Assembly: GCA_036362985.1 (NCBI GenBank)
Contig: JAYGXS010000002.1
Location: forward strand, 11,167,502 to 11,231,501
DNA: 64,000 nt
Direction: 5' to 3'
Source: Ligula intestinalis
Lineage: Eukaryota > Platyhelminthes > Cestoda > Diphyllobothriidea > Diphyllobothriidae
The notes beneath the pieces are model-generated. The model saw nothing but the letters and a program-made list of their open reading frames with translations. It was not told the origin of the DNA and searched no databases. Positions 22,506 through 34,059 of the stretch are shown here, piece by piece (positions within the stretch are counted from its first letter, which is position 1; every line of letters starts with the position of its first letter). A program made the translations under genes and the position numbers.

Positions 22506-24028
22506 TTACAATGCTAAGGGTTGAGTTTGACCTGCAAGATGCTGTTTAAGAACCGCGCCGACTGCAACGTTGGTGGCGCCGACCATGAGGGAGAGAGGTA
22601 CATCGAGAGCGTAGTGCAACAAGAGTGTTGCATCGGCCACGGCAGCCTTCACCTTGTCAAAAGAAGCGAGGGCGTCTGTGGACAACTCAAACGAATGTTC
22701 GAAATTACAAAAAAAGATTCGTGAGCGGCAGAATAGCATCAGCACAGTTCGGGAGAAACCAGCGATAGAAATTCACCATGTCCAGAAAACGCCGAAATTA
22801 ACGCTTGTAAGAAGAAGGCGAGAAATCGCGGATGGCTGCAACTTTTGCCAACAAAAGATGAATGCCATGAGAGTCAACCCGGTTTCCAAGAAATTCAAGG
22901 GAAGACACGCCAAAGACACACATGGACGGGTTGAGAACAACGCCAAACTATTTAAGGTGGTCAAACACCGTTGTGAGATGTTACATGTTTTCCTCGGTGA
23001 TAGAGCTGGCCACCTAGAGATCGTCAATTTAGGCGTAGACGAAAAGTAAGCCCTGGTGCACCCGATCAACGAACCTCTGGAAGGTCTGGGAGGCGTTGCG
23101 GAGTAAAACGGAATGCGCAGGAACTCAAAGAGGCCAAACGGGGTGGTGACGGCCGTATTCAGAACGTCCTTCGGGGCAATGGTCATCTGATGGAAAGCCC
23201 GTAAGAGTTCGATCTTCGAGAACACGGACTTGCCGAATAGGACACCAGCAAAATCCTGAAGATGAGGCACTGGGTAGCGGTCAGGTGTGGTGACATTTTG
23301 CAAGACTCAGTAGTCACCACATAAGCGCCAGTCACCAGAAGTGGCCTTGGGGACCATGTGAAGGCGTGAGGTCCATGAGCTATCAGACTGGCGGACAATG
23401 CGCATTTGAAGCATGTGATCGAACTCGGTCTTGACGGCAGCAAGTTCTGCAGGCGCCAGACGACAGGGCCTAGTAGTCCGGATGTGATGGACAACGTCGT
23501 ATTGTGGGGTAGATGCGCTGAAATGTTGGCGGATGAGAGCAAGATATTTGGCGAGAAGTTTCCGAAATGGAGTCTCAGGATCTGGATCCGGAACGGCGAG
23601 TTGACAGAAAATCTCAGACGAAAGAATGCCTCGGACAGACAGTTTGGTTGTCTGGTCACGGAAACTGGCGTGGCACATCAGCGATGACAAACACTCAAGG
23701 GAAGAGACGTCAAAGGCCAATATCAAGCGAGAGAGAACAGGCGTCGAAGGTGGCAATTGGCGAAGTATTGACGGCCTGAAGGAAAAGGCCGGGGGTGGGG
23801 CATTGTTGGTCGGTTGGTGAAGGAGCAATGAAACTCAGTTGAGCGCGTGTCAACCAAGAAACGTCTGCCACTGGGAGTGTCGCATACGTGGAAGGTACGA
23901 CCGGTCAAGTTGCCAGAGAGCTCAGCCGGATTTACTCTCTGGCCGAGGAGTATCGCTTTGAAGATTTGAAGGGGCAGGGTGAAACACAGCGTAGAGCCTC
24001 TCCGCCAAAGTTCACATGATACCAACAT
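22506..24028 (-). pseudogene. Ty3/gypsy pol relic (protease, reverse transcriptase, RNase H)
   Basis: Read right to left on the minus strand in several frames. A protease-like segment (SGNLTGRTFHVCDTPSGRRF then LVDT, about 23910-23850) comes first. A connector and reverse-transcriptase N-terminus follow (PCRLAPAELAAVKTEFDHML, IVRQSDSSWTSRLHMVPKA, WRLCGDY). Then come the palm region (TTPDRYPVPHLQDFAGVLFG, FSKIELLRAFHQ, TPFGLFEFLRIPF) and an RNase-H-connected segment (FELSTDALASFDKVKAAVAD, VGAVLKQH). Frameshifts and a stop at WRLCGDY break the ORF, and the YVDD region is not intact in the frames seen. No LTR pair is visible at its flanks. A PLE fragment abuts its 5' end at about 24060. Confidence 0.85.
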
Positions 24029-24049
24029 AAGTTAGCGGTTCTTGCACGA

Positions 24050-24760
24050 TAATTGGAGCGACGCCGGTTCTGACTTAGCTAACAGACCTTTTCTAAGGAA
24101 TTTGAATAGCTATAGGACACCTTGCAGACCATGCGATGGTCAGTGTACCAGGTTAGTCAATGCTATTTAGCCCTTCTCTAACCTTGCCGAAAGATATTCA
24201 CGTATTCCTTTGGACAAACGCTGGGCCGTGTGACCAATATATCCGGCCATACAGGAGCAGGTGAATCGATAGACGCCCACAGAAGTGGTCAAGACTGGCT
24301 GTTTGTCCTTGATCTCTTCGAAAAGGATGGGAGTATTCAAGAACAGTACATGGGCGTTGGCTGCTGGAAGGTTGTTTGATACAGCTGGACTCAGACGCCT
24401 CCTTAGAAGTCCGCTTGTTCCCTGCTGTTTATACCGATGGATTTTGCGGTCTTTAACCTACGTTCCTAGCAATAAATCGACCAGGATACCTGTTTTGTCG
24501 AAATATTCCCCCCAGCAACCTACAGCTCTTCTTCAATGCTATCGGTTCAGCTAATCCTTCTCACCCTTTTGTCAAACGTCGTAATAAATTACGTTTGAAA
24601 TTTGATAGTATGCAACTAGCAAAACATATATATTGCCCCAACCACGTCTTCTTAAGATTGACCCTACGTTGAATACTCCCGTCAGAGCTGATACTCAAAA
24701 GTGCATGGATAAATAAGAAGGAATCCGATTTTTCTTGTGAAAAGATCACATTTAACGAGT
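24050..24760 (-). pseudogene. PLE C-terminal fragment with decayed GIY-YIG
   Basis: On the minus strand, DGSIQRRVNLKKTWLGQYIC and SNFKRNLLRRLTKG (24680-24561) match the end of the PLE reverse transcriptase (compare RVYRKKTWSGQ at 51.6 kb). The same strand then continues through a thumb-like region to a GIY-YIG segment near 24240 (CSCMAGYIGHTAQRLSK-like, in broken frames) and a VSYSYSNSLE-like tail near 24100. Several frameshifts are present. Confidence 0.75.
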
Positions 24761-24859
24761 TTCACACCAAGACGAATTAAAATTCGACGCGCTTTAAGTG
24801 ACTAATCATCAAGGCGGGGGATTGACGTCTAGTATTTAATTCTCCAAAAAGTATAACAT

Positions 24860-25120
24860 TGCCCATAAGAGATAAACATAGGTTATGCGTTGTTGCAGAG
24901 CAGGATTCAGATGTTTGGTTGCCTTGGATTGACAGTCAGTATCTCAGTGTCAATGAATGCCCTGGTTCCTGGCTCTCGCTATATGCCAATCCTTCCTTCG
25001 GCGTGCGTAGTTTACCAATCCAGTGTGAGCCGCTCTGTGTGGCTCGATTCTATAGGTGCTAACCGCAGGCTGCCCAAACCGTCTGATGACCATCACCCAC
25101 GCTCTACCCTGCGTTAATAC
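24860..25120 (+). other. GC-richer segment, probably repeat-derived
   Basis: Two overlapping short ORFs occur on the plus strand (24859-25062 and 24890-25117). Neither has a domain I recognise. Composition and position between repeats suggest repeat DNA. Confidence 0.3.
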
Positions 25121-25134
25121 CATCTTCAACGATG

Positions 25135-25625
25135 GCGTCAGTGTTTATTTGATCTCTCCGCGCGCTGGTAATCTGTGTCGCATCGCCTCTCGCGTCTCGC
25201 CGTAGCCTGTTTCATGGATATGTAGGTAGACCGGGTCACCGGTCGACGGCCCCGATTGCTCCGCGCCATGATCGTCTCCTGATTAGAATGTTCTTAATAC
25301 AACAAAGAGGGCCAGTAAATTTATGTGGTCGCTAACCAAACAGTTGGTCCACTGTTCCAAGTTGATACTGTCTGTAACTAGGGCGGTAGTAGTTATTTGG
25401 TCTCTCCGCGCGCTGGTCATCTGTGTCACATCTCTCCGTTTCATCTCCCCGCGTCTTGCCGTAGCTTGTACGATGAATACATAGGTTGACCATAGAGCTG
25501 GCTGAGGGTCCCGATTGTTCCCCGCCGTGACTGCCCCTGATAAGAACGTTCTTACTACAACATAGGGGGTGGGCAAATTAATGTGGCGGTTTACTGAACA
25601 GTCGGTTGACATCCAGGTTTCTTTA
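25135..25625 (+). repeat. Two-copy tandem duplication, unit about 245 bp
   Basis: Unit 1 (about 25135-25375) and unit 2 (about 25382-25625) share TATTTGRTCTCTCCGCGCGC, TGGTMATCTGTGTC, CGCGTCTYGCCGTAGC, GATTGYTCC and TTCTTAMTACAACA. They differ at roughly one base in five, so the duplication is old. The minus-strand ORF at 25696-25283 spans both units and repeats a VVVRTFL/VVLRTF word. It is a by-product, not a gene. Confidence 0.75.
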
Positions 25626-25803
25626 ACCTGAACTGATGTGTGATCGTCACAATGGCCCACAAGTTTGATGGCATCAAAGTTGAAGACCTGTCCCATGTTT
25701 GCAACTTGGGGTGCTACCTCCTACTCAAACTGGATTGGTAGACTACGCACGCGGAATAAAGTAGCGACATATAGCTAGAGTCAGGAGCCAGAGTATTTAA
25801 ACT

Positions 25804-25842
25804 CTGAAGATGGAGAGACATGACAAGTATCCGAAACGTCAG
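25804..25842 (+). ncRNA. Hammerhead-like core
   Basis: CTGAAGA, then TGGAGAGACATGACAAGTATCC, then GAAACGTCAG. GGA and TCC plus an A-T pair can form stem II. The first core has A for U at one conserved position (CTGAAGA), which would be expected to weaken or abolish cleavage. AGATATGAAATAAAC follows, with a possible AATAAA. Confidence 0.4.
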
Positions 25843-26549
25843 ATATGAAATAAACTTCTCCCGTTGAACGCTTTTTCTCCTTCTGACTTTCCACCTCTGA
25901 ATCTTATTTTCGCTAATATTACTGGGGTCGGTCTGTGTGTTCTATTTCAGGCATTAAAGCCCCTAGTATTTGACCACATTCAAAAATATCTTCGATTCCT
26001 GTAGCAGATTGCCACGTATGGAACTCTTTCGATGATGAGGAAGGATGTTGAGACCAAGATTGGTGTGTAGGCGAATCAACTCGCAATTAAAAAGCGTCTT
26101 TCATTGATAACTGCCATGAGGTTTGCACCGTTGTTTTAATCACATTCGCATCTCTGCTGGTATTCCGTGGAGTGTCTTAGAACGCCTGAAGACTATGAGT
26201 TCCATTATGTATCACATGTAGTTCTCAGTTTGCATATTAAGCGTGTATTTGTTGGCGAAAATAAAGTTCTGTAGCATTCTTGAGACCCTTTTCGATCGAG
26301 GAGATTGCGCTGAAGGTTCATTTGCTTCTCGTGATTTTAGTAATAAATCAGATTTTCTAGTCACTCGTCGTGATCGTTGTTAAATATCATTGTAGTATCT
26401 ATACCAATATCAGGTAAGCGTACATATGCAAACCGCTTGTCGCGACGAATGCTAAGCAAATAGGCCTGTTTTTTTTTAAGATCCGCGACATCACCTAGGA
26501 AAGTGATCCTTATCATAAGAATATCTAGAGAGCATTCTTAGCTTTCGAC

Positions 26550-26910
26550 AAAGTCTCCTTGGGCACTTACATTTATATAGGGGGGGGGGGGGGGTGGTAA
26601 AAAGAACATGCTGATAATTATGCTCATCACTACACGTAATTGGTCATGGGTGAGAGGTGGAAAGTGGGGTTGATAGTAGTTAGCTGCTTGCGAGTTAATG
26701 AGGGTTTCTTGAGTCCGGACAGGGGACGGAGGTGGTTTAAGGGTGAAAAAGCACAAAAAGACGCAGGCGGTTAAGTAACCGTTGGCAATGTCAAGCTCGA
26801 GGCTTGCAGGAGGTATTTTTGCGGCCGAGGAGAATTTATCGAAAGCTACATTTACTCGCCAGATTTTCTTCTGAATTCTCTGATGGGAATTTTTTTCTAA
26901 TTTGATCCTT
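26550..26910. mobile_element. Small non-autonomous PLE-like unit with two inward-facing termini
   Basis: The left side reads GGGCACTTACATTTATATAG plus a 14-base G run. The right side, on the opposite strand, reads AAATTCCCATCAGAGAATTC then AGAAGAAAATCTGGCGAGTA and TTCGATAAATTCTC, all matching PLE termini at 10367 and 51925. No coding segment lies between. The ORF at 26756-26538 is not supported. Confidence 0.5.
26581..26594 (+). repeat. Poly-G run
   Basis: Fourteen consecutive G residues directly after the PLE terminal word ATTTATATAG. Confidence 0.9.
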
Positions 26911-27657
26911 ATGGGATCATTTTAAAGACCTTAAGCCACACAGCCCCCTGTCCACTGCTCTGGTCTGTCGGAATAGTTATGAGAATGGTTTAAGCATAAA
27001 TAGACAAAAGGAATTTCCCCTGACTTCCAAAGGTGAAAAGACAACGAGACTTGTGGGCTGAAACTAGTGTAAAGTAGGTGAATAGGATAAAACATGATAA
27101 TATATTGCTTTAAATTGAAGCTTTCGTGCAACCAACAACTCCGAAGAAGGTCAGTCTTTGCTTAGACGTAGACAACAGGACCAATTAAGAAATCTACCTA
27201 CCCATTGGTAGAAGTCCTTTGGCGTTTGTTCAAATGATGGTTATCGGATTTGCTTGTGTGTAGTAAACTATTTTATCTAGTTCCCGCATATTTTATGTAC
27301 CGGGTGAATATTCATGTATGTCAGGGGATTGCAATCTACTGAAAACACATCGTGTTCGAGCAAACGTTATTTATATAACTATATATGTATTTCTATGAAG
27401 CGTCACCTTGTACCCTGAACACTTCAACTACCCACGCCTAAAAAAAAGAGGGAATAATGAAAAGACTTCAGAAAGCTGATATTCCGATTTATTATGCTTC
27501 CATTTAAAGCAATATAGATGCTTGCAAATTTACTAACTCAAAAACGATCCCTGCATCAAGGAAGAAGTAAAAAGTGATCGTAAATTACCATGGCATACAT
27601 GCTATTACAATAAATTAAAGAACATTCGCATGCAGGTTGAACATTTGGGGATAAGTT

Positions 27658-28090
27658 GTTGTGACTAGCTCGCGTCGAAACGAACTTTGCCGAAAGCTCA
27701 CGAACGCTCACGACCGCTGTTCTCGATTTCTAGGAGTCGCCGATCACAGATGCCACAAATATGGCCCCTGGCCCGGAAACGAAAAGCACGCATGCACGCG
27801 TAGACTGATGCAGTCTGTCTGGCCAAAAATCTTCAGGGCCGACACAGACAATGACCGCTCACGCTGGCCACTGAAATGCCTGCTGGTAAGCCCGCACTCA
27901 GGAACGGCTAGCCTCTTAGCTTGTCGTGCGCTCCGAAAATAAAAATCTCTTTGCTTGTTCTCCATTGCTCGCTATACAGAATAAAGTATTCCTACTACCC
28001 TGGCCTCCGCCGACTTCTTCTTTCCTAAGGAACCATGGTCTGAAGATCGCGGTTGTTAGGGTTAAGCTCACTCAACCCCCTGCGATAAAG
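27658..28090 (+). repeat. Solo-LTR-like element, copy 3
   Basis: It starts TGTGACTAGCTCGCG, contains GATCACAGATGCC and CAGAATAAAGTATTCC (a possible polyadenylation signal), then CTTAGGAACCATGGTCTGAA plus GATCGCGGTTGTTAGGGTTA, and ends AACCCCCTGCGATA. It is the plus-strand version of the copies at 700, 15240 and 46212. The ORF at 27661-27942 lies inside it and is not supported as a gene. Confidence 0.55.
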
Positions 28091-28559
28091 GCAATAATTA
28101 TTTAGGCTGGAAATGTTGCCGAGTAAAACTATGGTAGTTGGCGGAAACTATTTTGGCCCAAAATTCAGAATCCTCCTGAGTACATACATCCATGATCCAT
28201 CCTTAATCGTAGGTCAAAATGCTTAGGAAATATCTTCCGAATAAACTGCTTTATGAAGTTAAATGTATTCTACGCTTTTTGGCTATGATAACTTGTTATA
28301 AATTGAACCATTGTTTTCCCCGAAGAAATTTGAATAAGACAAAGATCGCGAAATTAGCAGGATTTATTGAATTCATGCAATTTCGTGACCTCTTATTCAA
28401 CTGCAAACGGTCGTTGCCTATTAAAAAGATAGATAACTGTCCAATTACGTGTCAGCCTAAAAAGGGCGAATCTTGATAGGTTACTTCATTTTGATCGTCG
28501 CAAAAATGAACAAACCGTTCTCGGCCAACTCGGTGTCCAGTCCCAAAAGCCGGCACTTC

Positions 28560-29035
28560 CATCTTCGCCTCCTCCATAAAGCCCCGTGACCTGTTCGGCT
28601 GATGATATCCTCACCGCCGGCAAGAAAACGAGAGCTTTGAGAGCCTTTGGACAAGATGGCCTGGAGCCTATCCATTTGCGCCATATCGGCCCTAAGGTGG
28701 CTGCTCACCTTGCCACCCTGTTTAACCTTTTGCTAGCCAGCTCCCCGATTACTGGTGCCAGTCGATCATTATCAGTCTAGTCAAAGTTGGTAAGGATCCC
28801 AGTCTAGCAACCTCTTATCGTAAATTTGCCCGCCTCAGTCCACTGGCGAAGATCCTGGAACGGCTCATTCACCCAATTCTCACGTCTGCGGCGGAACTGT
28901 CTTGCCATTAACATGGTGTCAGATCTGATTGTTGTACCACAACGGCATTTTTCGAGCCAAAAGACATTAACCTCAAGGGTCTCAATCCACAGAAGCCCAC
29001 TTCACACACCTAGGCAGTCTTAACCTGTTAGGACG
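28560..29035 (+). pseudogene. Non-LTR (LINE) reverse transcriptase, N-terminal part
   Basis: Plus-strand words are ADDILTAGKKTRALRAFGQD, then GLEPIHLRHIGPKVAAHLAT, LFNLLL, VGKDPSLATSYRKFARLSPL and AKILERLIHPIL. They match the fingers motifs (GPDGI...; YRPISLLSPLAKILERLI) of CR1/Jockey-like LINE reverse transcriptases. Frameshifts occur near 28780 and a stop near 28905. It continues at about 29480 after an insertion-like interval. Confidence 0.8.
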
Positions 29036-29480
29036 GTAGCCTGACCAAAAGCTAGCAACCTTGTCGGCTCTCATAAGGCCCGGATGAACTTTCAGGTCAC
29101 GCTATCGGTCAGCTTCCACTCAAGGGCGCGCGCAGCCGTGCGCGGACTACCAATTCGGCCAATCAGGCCACAAGAGAACGTGCAGCTATTCTTTACAAGC
29201 CCCTGTCCCTAGGAGACAGGGATAAGTGCATCACACAGGATAGCAAGGACACGCTCGTCCGCTGCCAATGCCGGGGTTTGCCCCAAGGCGGGACAGAGAG
29301 CACGCTGGAGATCAACCAGTGGCAACAGCCACCCGAGACAGCAACTCTGAGTTTTGTACACAATAAACCCTCCTCCGGGTGGATTCCAGAATTATGCCCT
29401 TCTTATTGTGTTCTTCCTTAGGGATTTTAACAGGGCGTAATTCGACGATGATACACGACAGTTGTCACCGTTATAACACA
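29036..29480 (+). mobile_element. Probable insertion inside the LINE
   Basis: The LINE reverse-transcriptase similarity stops near 29035 and resumes near 29500. The interval has TGACCAAAAGCTAGC near its start and TTTTGTACACAATAAACCC at 29354-29372, a block shared with the LTR-like copy at 700-1078. It may be a diverged LTR-like insertion. No target duplication was identified. Confidence 0.4.
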
Positions 29481-29489
29481 ACTTACCTC

Positions 29490-30900
29490 GCACACGCTTC
29501 CGATTGCGGTCGCCATGATCAACTTCTGCAGGACTTCACCTCTCTGAATCTCCCGATTAGCCTGGTCCGATGGCTGTTGGTTTATATCCATGGCCGCTAC
29601 GATCGTGTCCTATTTTTGGCGCCCTCTCTAAGCCCCGCAAACAGAACTGCAGCGTTCCTCGAGGCTCTGTGCTCAGTCCGATGCTCCTCAAAATCTACAC
29701 GCGAGAGCTCTCACTACCTCGGGTATCTGCGAAAGTGGTAGCATACGCGAATGGTGTTAACTTCCTCTGCCGGCACCATCACGTCAATCAGGCTGCGCAG
29801 CTCCTCTCGGAGTTCATCCTGATGTCGTAGAGTTCTTCATCCAGCGTGGGATGACGATTTCGGCAGCCAAGTCGTCCGTCATTGTTTTTATGCTGGACCA
29901 AAAGGAGTTCAATCATCACCCAACCATCATCGTCAACGGTGCGTCCTTTTCGCTCGTTCGTGAGCTGAAGTTCCTTGGCGTCCGTTTCGATCCACTTTTC
30001 ACGTTTGTGAACCACGCGAGAGAGGTAACAGGCAAAATGAGCGGCTATACCAAGGTCCCCAAGCATCTAGCAGGCACATTCTGGAGCTGCGTGAAAGAGA
30101 CTTGTGACCACATTCAAAGCGCTGACCAAGCTGCACCTCACTGCACCACCAGTCTGGTCTCCTACCATCAGCTCTTCCAGCCTCCACCACATTTATTGGC
30201 TGCTTCCGCCGCCTTCAGTCAACACAGAGCGATACCCTCCGCTCAATCACGGGTTGCTATAAAATGTCGCTTATTGAGCATCTTCATGCAGAGGCTTCTG
30301 TCCTGCCGGTCACTCTTCATAACGCACCCTTAGGCCAGCAGTTTTGGTGGACCTGTTTACAACCTGGCCATCCTTAACGCCGTCGATGCCAGGCTCTTGA
30401 ACCCAGCCGCAGCGTTCAGCCGTCTATTAGAGATACGCACAAGGTAATTGTCGCTTCGTTACTCTCGGATCTACGCATTGATGGCTATGCCACCATGACA
30501 GGCTTTCAGCGTCTTCAGCAGAGAGCCGTTGTCGAAAAAAAATCAGCTATCATCTCACGGTCCTTTTGGGCGGCTATCCACCTTCGATTGCGGCCTCGGA
30601 AAAACAGCTCCCGAGGGTCACTCGCTGTACCTTAGTTCACCTACGCAGTGGCTACTCAATGCTCCTCCGCCAGTATCAACAACGGTTCGACCCGTTCAAA
30701 CCCGACTGCGGCGTTTCTCCGCATGACTGTCAGCATTTATTCACCTTCAGTTTACGGCCAGGCTCCCAACTAACCCCCGCGTATCTTTGGCTCAAGCCGT
30801 TTGGAGTCTCGGCTTTTCTCAATCTTCCAACTAAACCAAGTTCAGACTCTGACGGGGACTCGTGATCAAACAAGGGCCACGACACACACATAAACCGTCT
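29490..30900 (+). pseudogene. Non-LTR (LINE) reverse transcriptase, C-terminal part
   Basis: In shifting plus-strand frames the sequence gives HDQLLQDFTSLNLPISLVRW, SVPRGSVLSPMLLKIYT, then VVAYANGVNF, where the catalytic Y-A-D-D box has become YANG. MTISAAKSSVIVFMLDQKEF, IIVNGASF, and VRELKFLGVRFDPLFTFVNH (thumb region) follow. The first catalytic Asp of the box is lost, so the enzyme cannot be active. Downstream to about 30900 lies a decayed tail of unknown function. Opposite-strand ORFs are shadows. Confidence 0.8.
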
Positions 30901-30929
30901 TCCACCTAGCAACTTAGACAAAGAAACAA

Positions 30930-33660
30930 TAGTTTAAAGAGTTTGCCGCCCAGAGGGATTAAGGCCGTTTTAAAAGTTTCAGAGGATCTGCAGCACTTAC
31001 CAAGGTGGCTTGCTTCAGGTTTAATGTGTTCAACGTCCAGATTATCTTATGGCTGACTAGCGACGGCAAATAGGCTAAAAAATGCAGTCAAATTCAATAC
31101 GAACCGTCGGTAGTATCTATGATTCTCATCGTCTTATGGCTGCAGTTATGTAAAACCACTTGCACTTTCATGTCACGACGAAACGCCCTTAGTCCAACCT
31201 ACTTCTGGGTCAGGCCAGTCAATTTTACCCACATTTGATTGAACAGTGATTATGGTATTGTATAACTATTTAAAAACCCACTGGTAGTTGGGCCCAAAGA
31301 ACCAAACTATTCCTTTCCCAAAAAATGTAGTTGAGTCTGTCAAAGGCTCGACATTTCCCCAAATGATCATAACCAAGATGTCTTCGAAATATTGAATGAA
31401 AACCTTAAACAGCAGCATGCTCACACAAAAGGCCCTTATATTTTTAAAGAGGGGCCTCGTGGCTATCGCCGGATGACAAAAAAACTACGACCAAAAATTC
31501 CAACACACTTGATGACGACGTCAACCTCTCGAAATGTGGTTTTACCGCATCCCTCGATAGTGGGGTACTGTGCGCTAACAGAAAACTGGGAAACGTGAAA
31601 CTTGAACTGCCTTAATCTTCTCTCAAATGAATCGTGCTTTCATTTGAATGTCGGTAGGGTTATTCAAGCAACCGATAACTGACGCCGAGTAAGCCCTTAG
31701 CCTCAGAAGAATTAACTACTAGGCACTTTCAATCTTCAGACGAGCACTAAGTACATTAGTGGGACTCGTTGTGCCCAAAAGTCTTCAATGACATAAATGA
31801 AGGACAACACAAAATTGAATTATCGTGCATGGCTTGTTGATGCATCTCTTGAGCACATCATACTGCTTGCTTTAATTAACACGTAGGAGTGTGCGAAATT
31901 TACTGTCAATAGTATTCTGCTGTCACTTAAATGACAACCGTTTAAGATACTGGTTAAGGACGTTCACTCCGAATAACGATAAATGTGTGTTTGTCCAGGC
32001 GTTTTAAGTAACGTGAGAATTCTGTGAACCAAGCATATGAGTGTTGTTCACCAGATCTATGCATAATCTTTTAAATCTGGCAAAACCGATTGGCTGTGCC
32101 ATTAGTATAATTTGCACACTCGTGGGCCTGTACAGAAGCAACCGGTCCTATGAATCCTCCGCGTCTACCAATATATGGCAAGCTAGTTAAACATCTACAT
32201 AATCGCTTTAAGCTAATGCTTATTTGCTTTACCTTTTACTATTTTAATACTTAATGCTGGAATTGCAGACACATTATCTAGGAACTTTAATAATCGGACT
32301 TACCAAATGCAAATTAATTGTTTCTGTGCACAACCGATGACAGAAGACCTATACTCCAAGCCCTAAGATTTTTGACTGGTTAACCAAAGTGTCTTATTTA
32401 GTATGTAATATTTTTCAATGAAAAAAGCAATTCCAGGGTACCCTGTTGCAATTTTATGAGGAATTATACTGAAACAAACACTGAGCATTTATGTGGTAAT
32501 TCCCCTGTTTTATTTGTTTGTGGTATTGGCGACAAGCACTAAATTCGGTCCCTGTATAATAGGTTAGCAATATGTACATAGCCGTTTTCCCAAATGATCT
32601 CCGAAACCTGAAAATGTCAAATGATCATTGAGCTCTCGAAGAGCAATGGAAGTCAAACTAAATATCACGTAAATTTGTTTTTCGTGTTCAACTGGTAAGA
32701 AGTGGCAGTATGCTTTGGGCTTTAAAAAAAGCGTGATAAATTTAGCTTCATAGGTCTTCCAAAATTTATTTACATAGGGTTCTGGAAATTATCTTTATAT
32801 CTTAAGTTTTTTTTAATATTTTAAATATGGTTTGCCGAACTGCGAAAACTGGCATAATTAAATAATTGCCTTTTGCTTTCTTGATTCCTCATGGAAGTTT
32901 GACTGTAGTTCATGAACAGCGTGCCACCTAGACATTGATCCAATAAAATATATGATAGTTAGACTCTTGCGTCAAAAATGGATTTGCGTAACACGTGATG
33001 TCTTCACCATCATAAAGAATTGTGCGACTTAACAGTAACATTTAAGGCTAATAAGTTGTTTCTGGCTTTTAAAAGACCTCTTGAAAAGGCAAAACCAGAT
33101 AGCTTTGCGTTTTTCTATGTGCCCTTACGAAGGCTGAACGAAAGAAACACTGCTAGGGGTGCCACAGATAAGACAGCAATGCCGCAATCAAGCTAAAGTA
33201 CAAGTATTCTCCACCTCAGAAAGGAACTGTCAAAATTGACTCTCATCAGATATTTAATTACTTTGACAGAGGTACACTGCTCGAAATGAGTGGCATCGCT
33301 CTAACAACTACCCCACAGCAGGGTCAACGCTTTCTTCGACGTCAAAAGATACTCATTTGAACTGAAGAATTATGTGCAGGAAATATATTTTTTCTGCCTA
33401 AGGTGCAAATTACTCGGCAATTACGATACTGTGGTATCCAAAATGTCCAAAACACTAATTTCAATAAAGGACCTTCTTCTTAGGGACCTTCAAGCCCCCA
33501 TTTAGTTGGTCCTTTACGTGTGCTGGTCATATAGGGTGACGCCATACGCAGCTTACGGATAAACAGACGTTTGTTACCCACCATTAAATTCTGTTTCTCG
33601 TGGCTTTGCGCAAACGATAGCGACCACTGATCTAGCCAGGAAGAGAGAAGCCTGACCTTT
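30930..33660. other. Long stretch without supported genes
   Basis: AT-rich sequence with no recognisable coding region. A degenerate hammerhead-like string (TTGATGACGACGTC...CTCGAAATG) lies at about 31510-31537. It may be upstream or intronic to micro-exon gene 2. Confidence 0.4.
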
Positions 33661-33682
33661 CTCGTTAATACAAAACAGGCAC

Positions 33683-33763
33683 ATGAATAACTCGAGCAAA
33701 TTTGTTGTGATATGGGCACTTTTAACCATCATATTGTCCCCAACGCTCCCAACAAAGGTTTAT
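33683..33763 (+). CDS. Candidate signal-peptide exon of micro-exon gene 2
   Basis: ATG opens a 27-codon segment with N-terminal NNSSK and a hydrophobic core (FVVIWALLTIILSP), then TLPTK and a GTAAGT donor after TTTAT (33764). This is the expected form of a first coding exon of a secreted micro-exon gene. The intron to the next candidate exon would be about 2.7 kb and contains a PLE. The donor is phase 0, whereas downstream introns are phase 1, so at least one 0-to-1 exon is needed (for example 36460-36481). Confidence 0.35.
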
Positions 33764-34059
33764 GTAAGTGGTCTACCGACCTTCCTCGTTTGCGTTAAAT
33801 TCAGTATTCTTCATTCAAAAACACAACCATTGAACTGCTTTCTTAAATTTTACCTTAGTTATCCACTATGGCGTTTGTCCTTATAACATTAAAAATATAT
33901 ACATTCTTATTAACATATATCTTTCACGTTCCCCATTGCCCGGAGAAGCGGAAAAAGAAGAGGGTGCACGTTTTTGGACCGAGTTATATTGATAATGACT
34001 TCTCAAAAACACACTTTTTTCCATCTTTTGAGCGTTAGGCTTACTCTTTTACGGGCGTA

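Noticed and set aside
25283..25696. 137-aa minus-strand ORF with internal repeats
   Set aside because: The protein repeats simply reflect the 245-bp tandem duplication.
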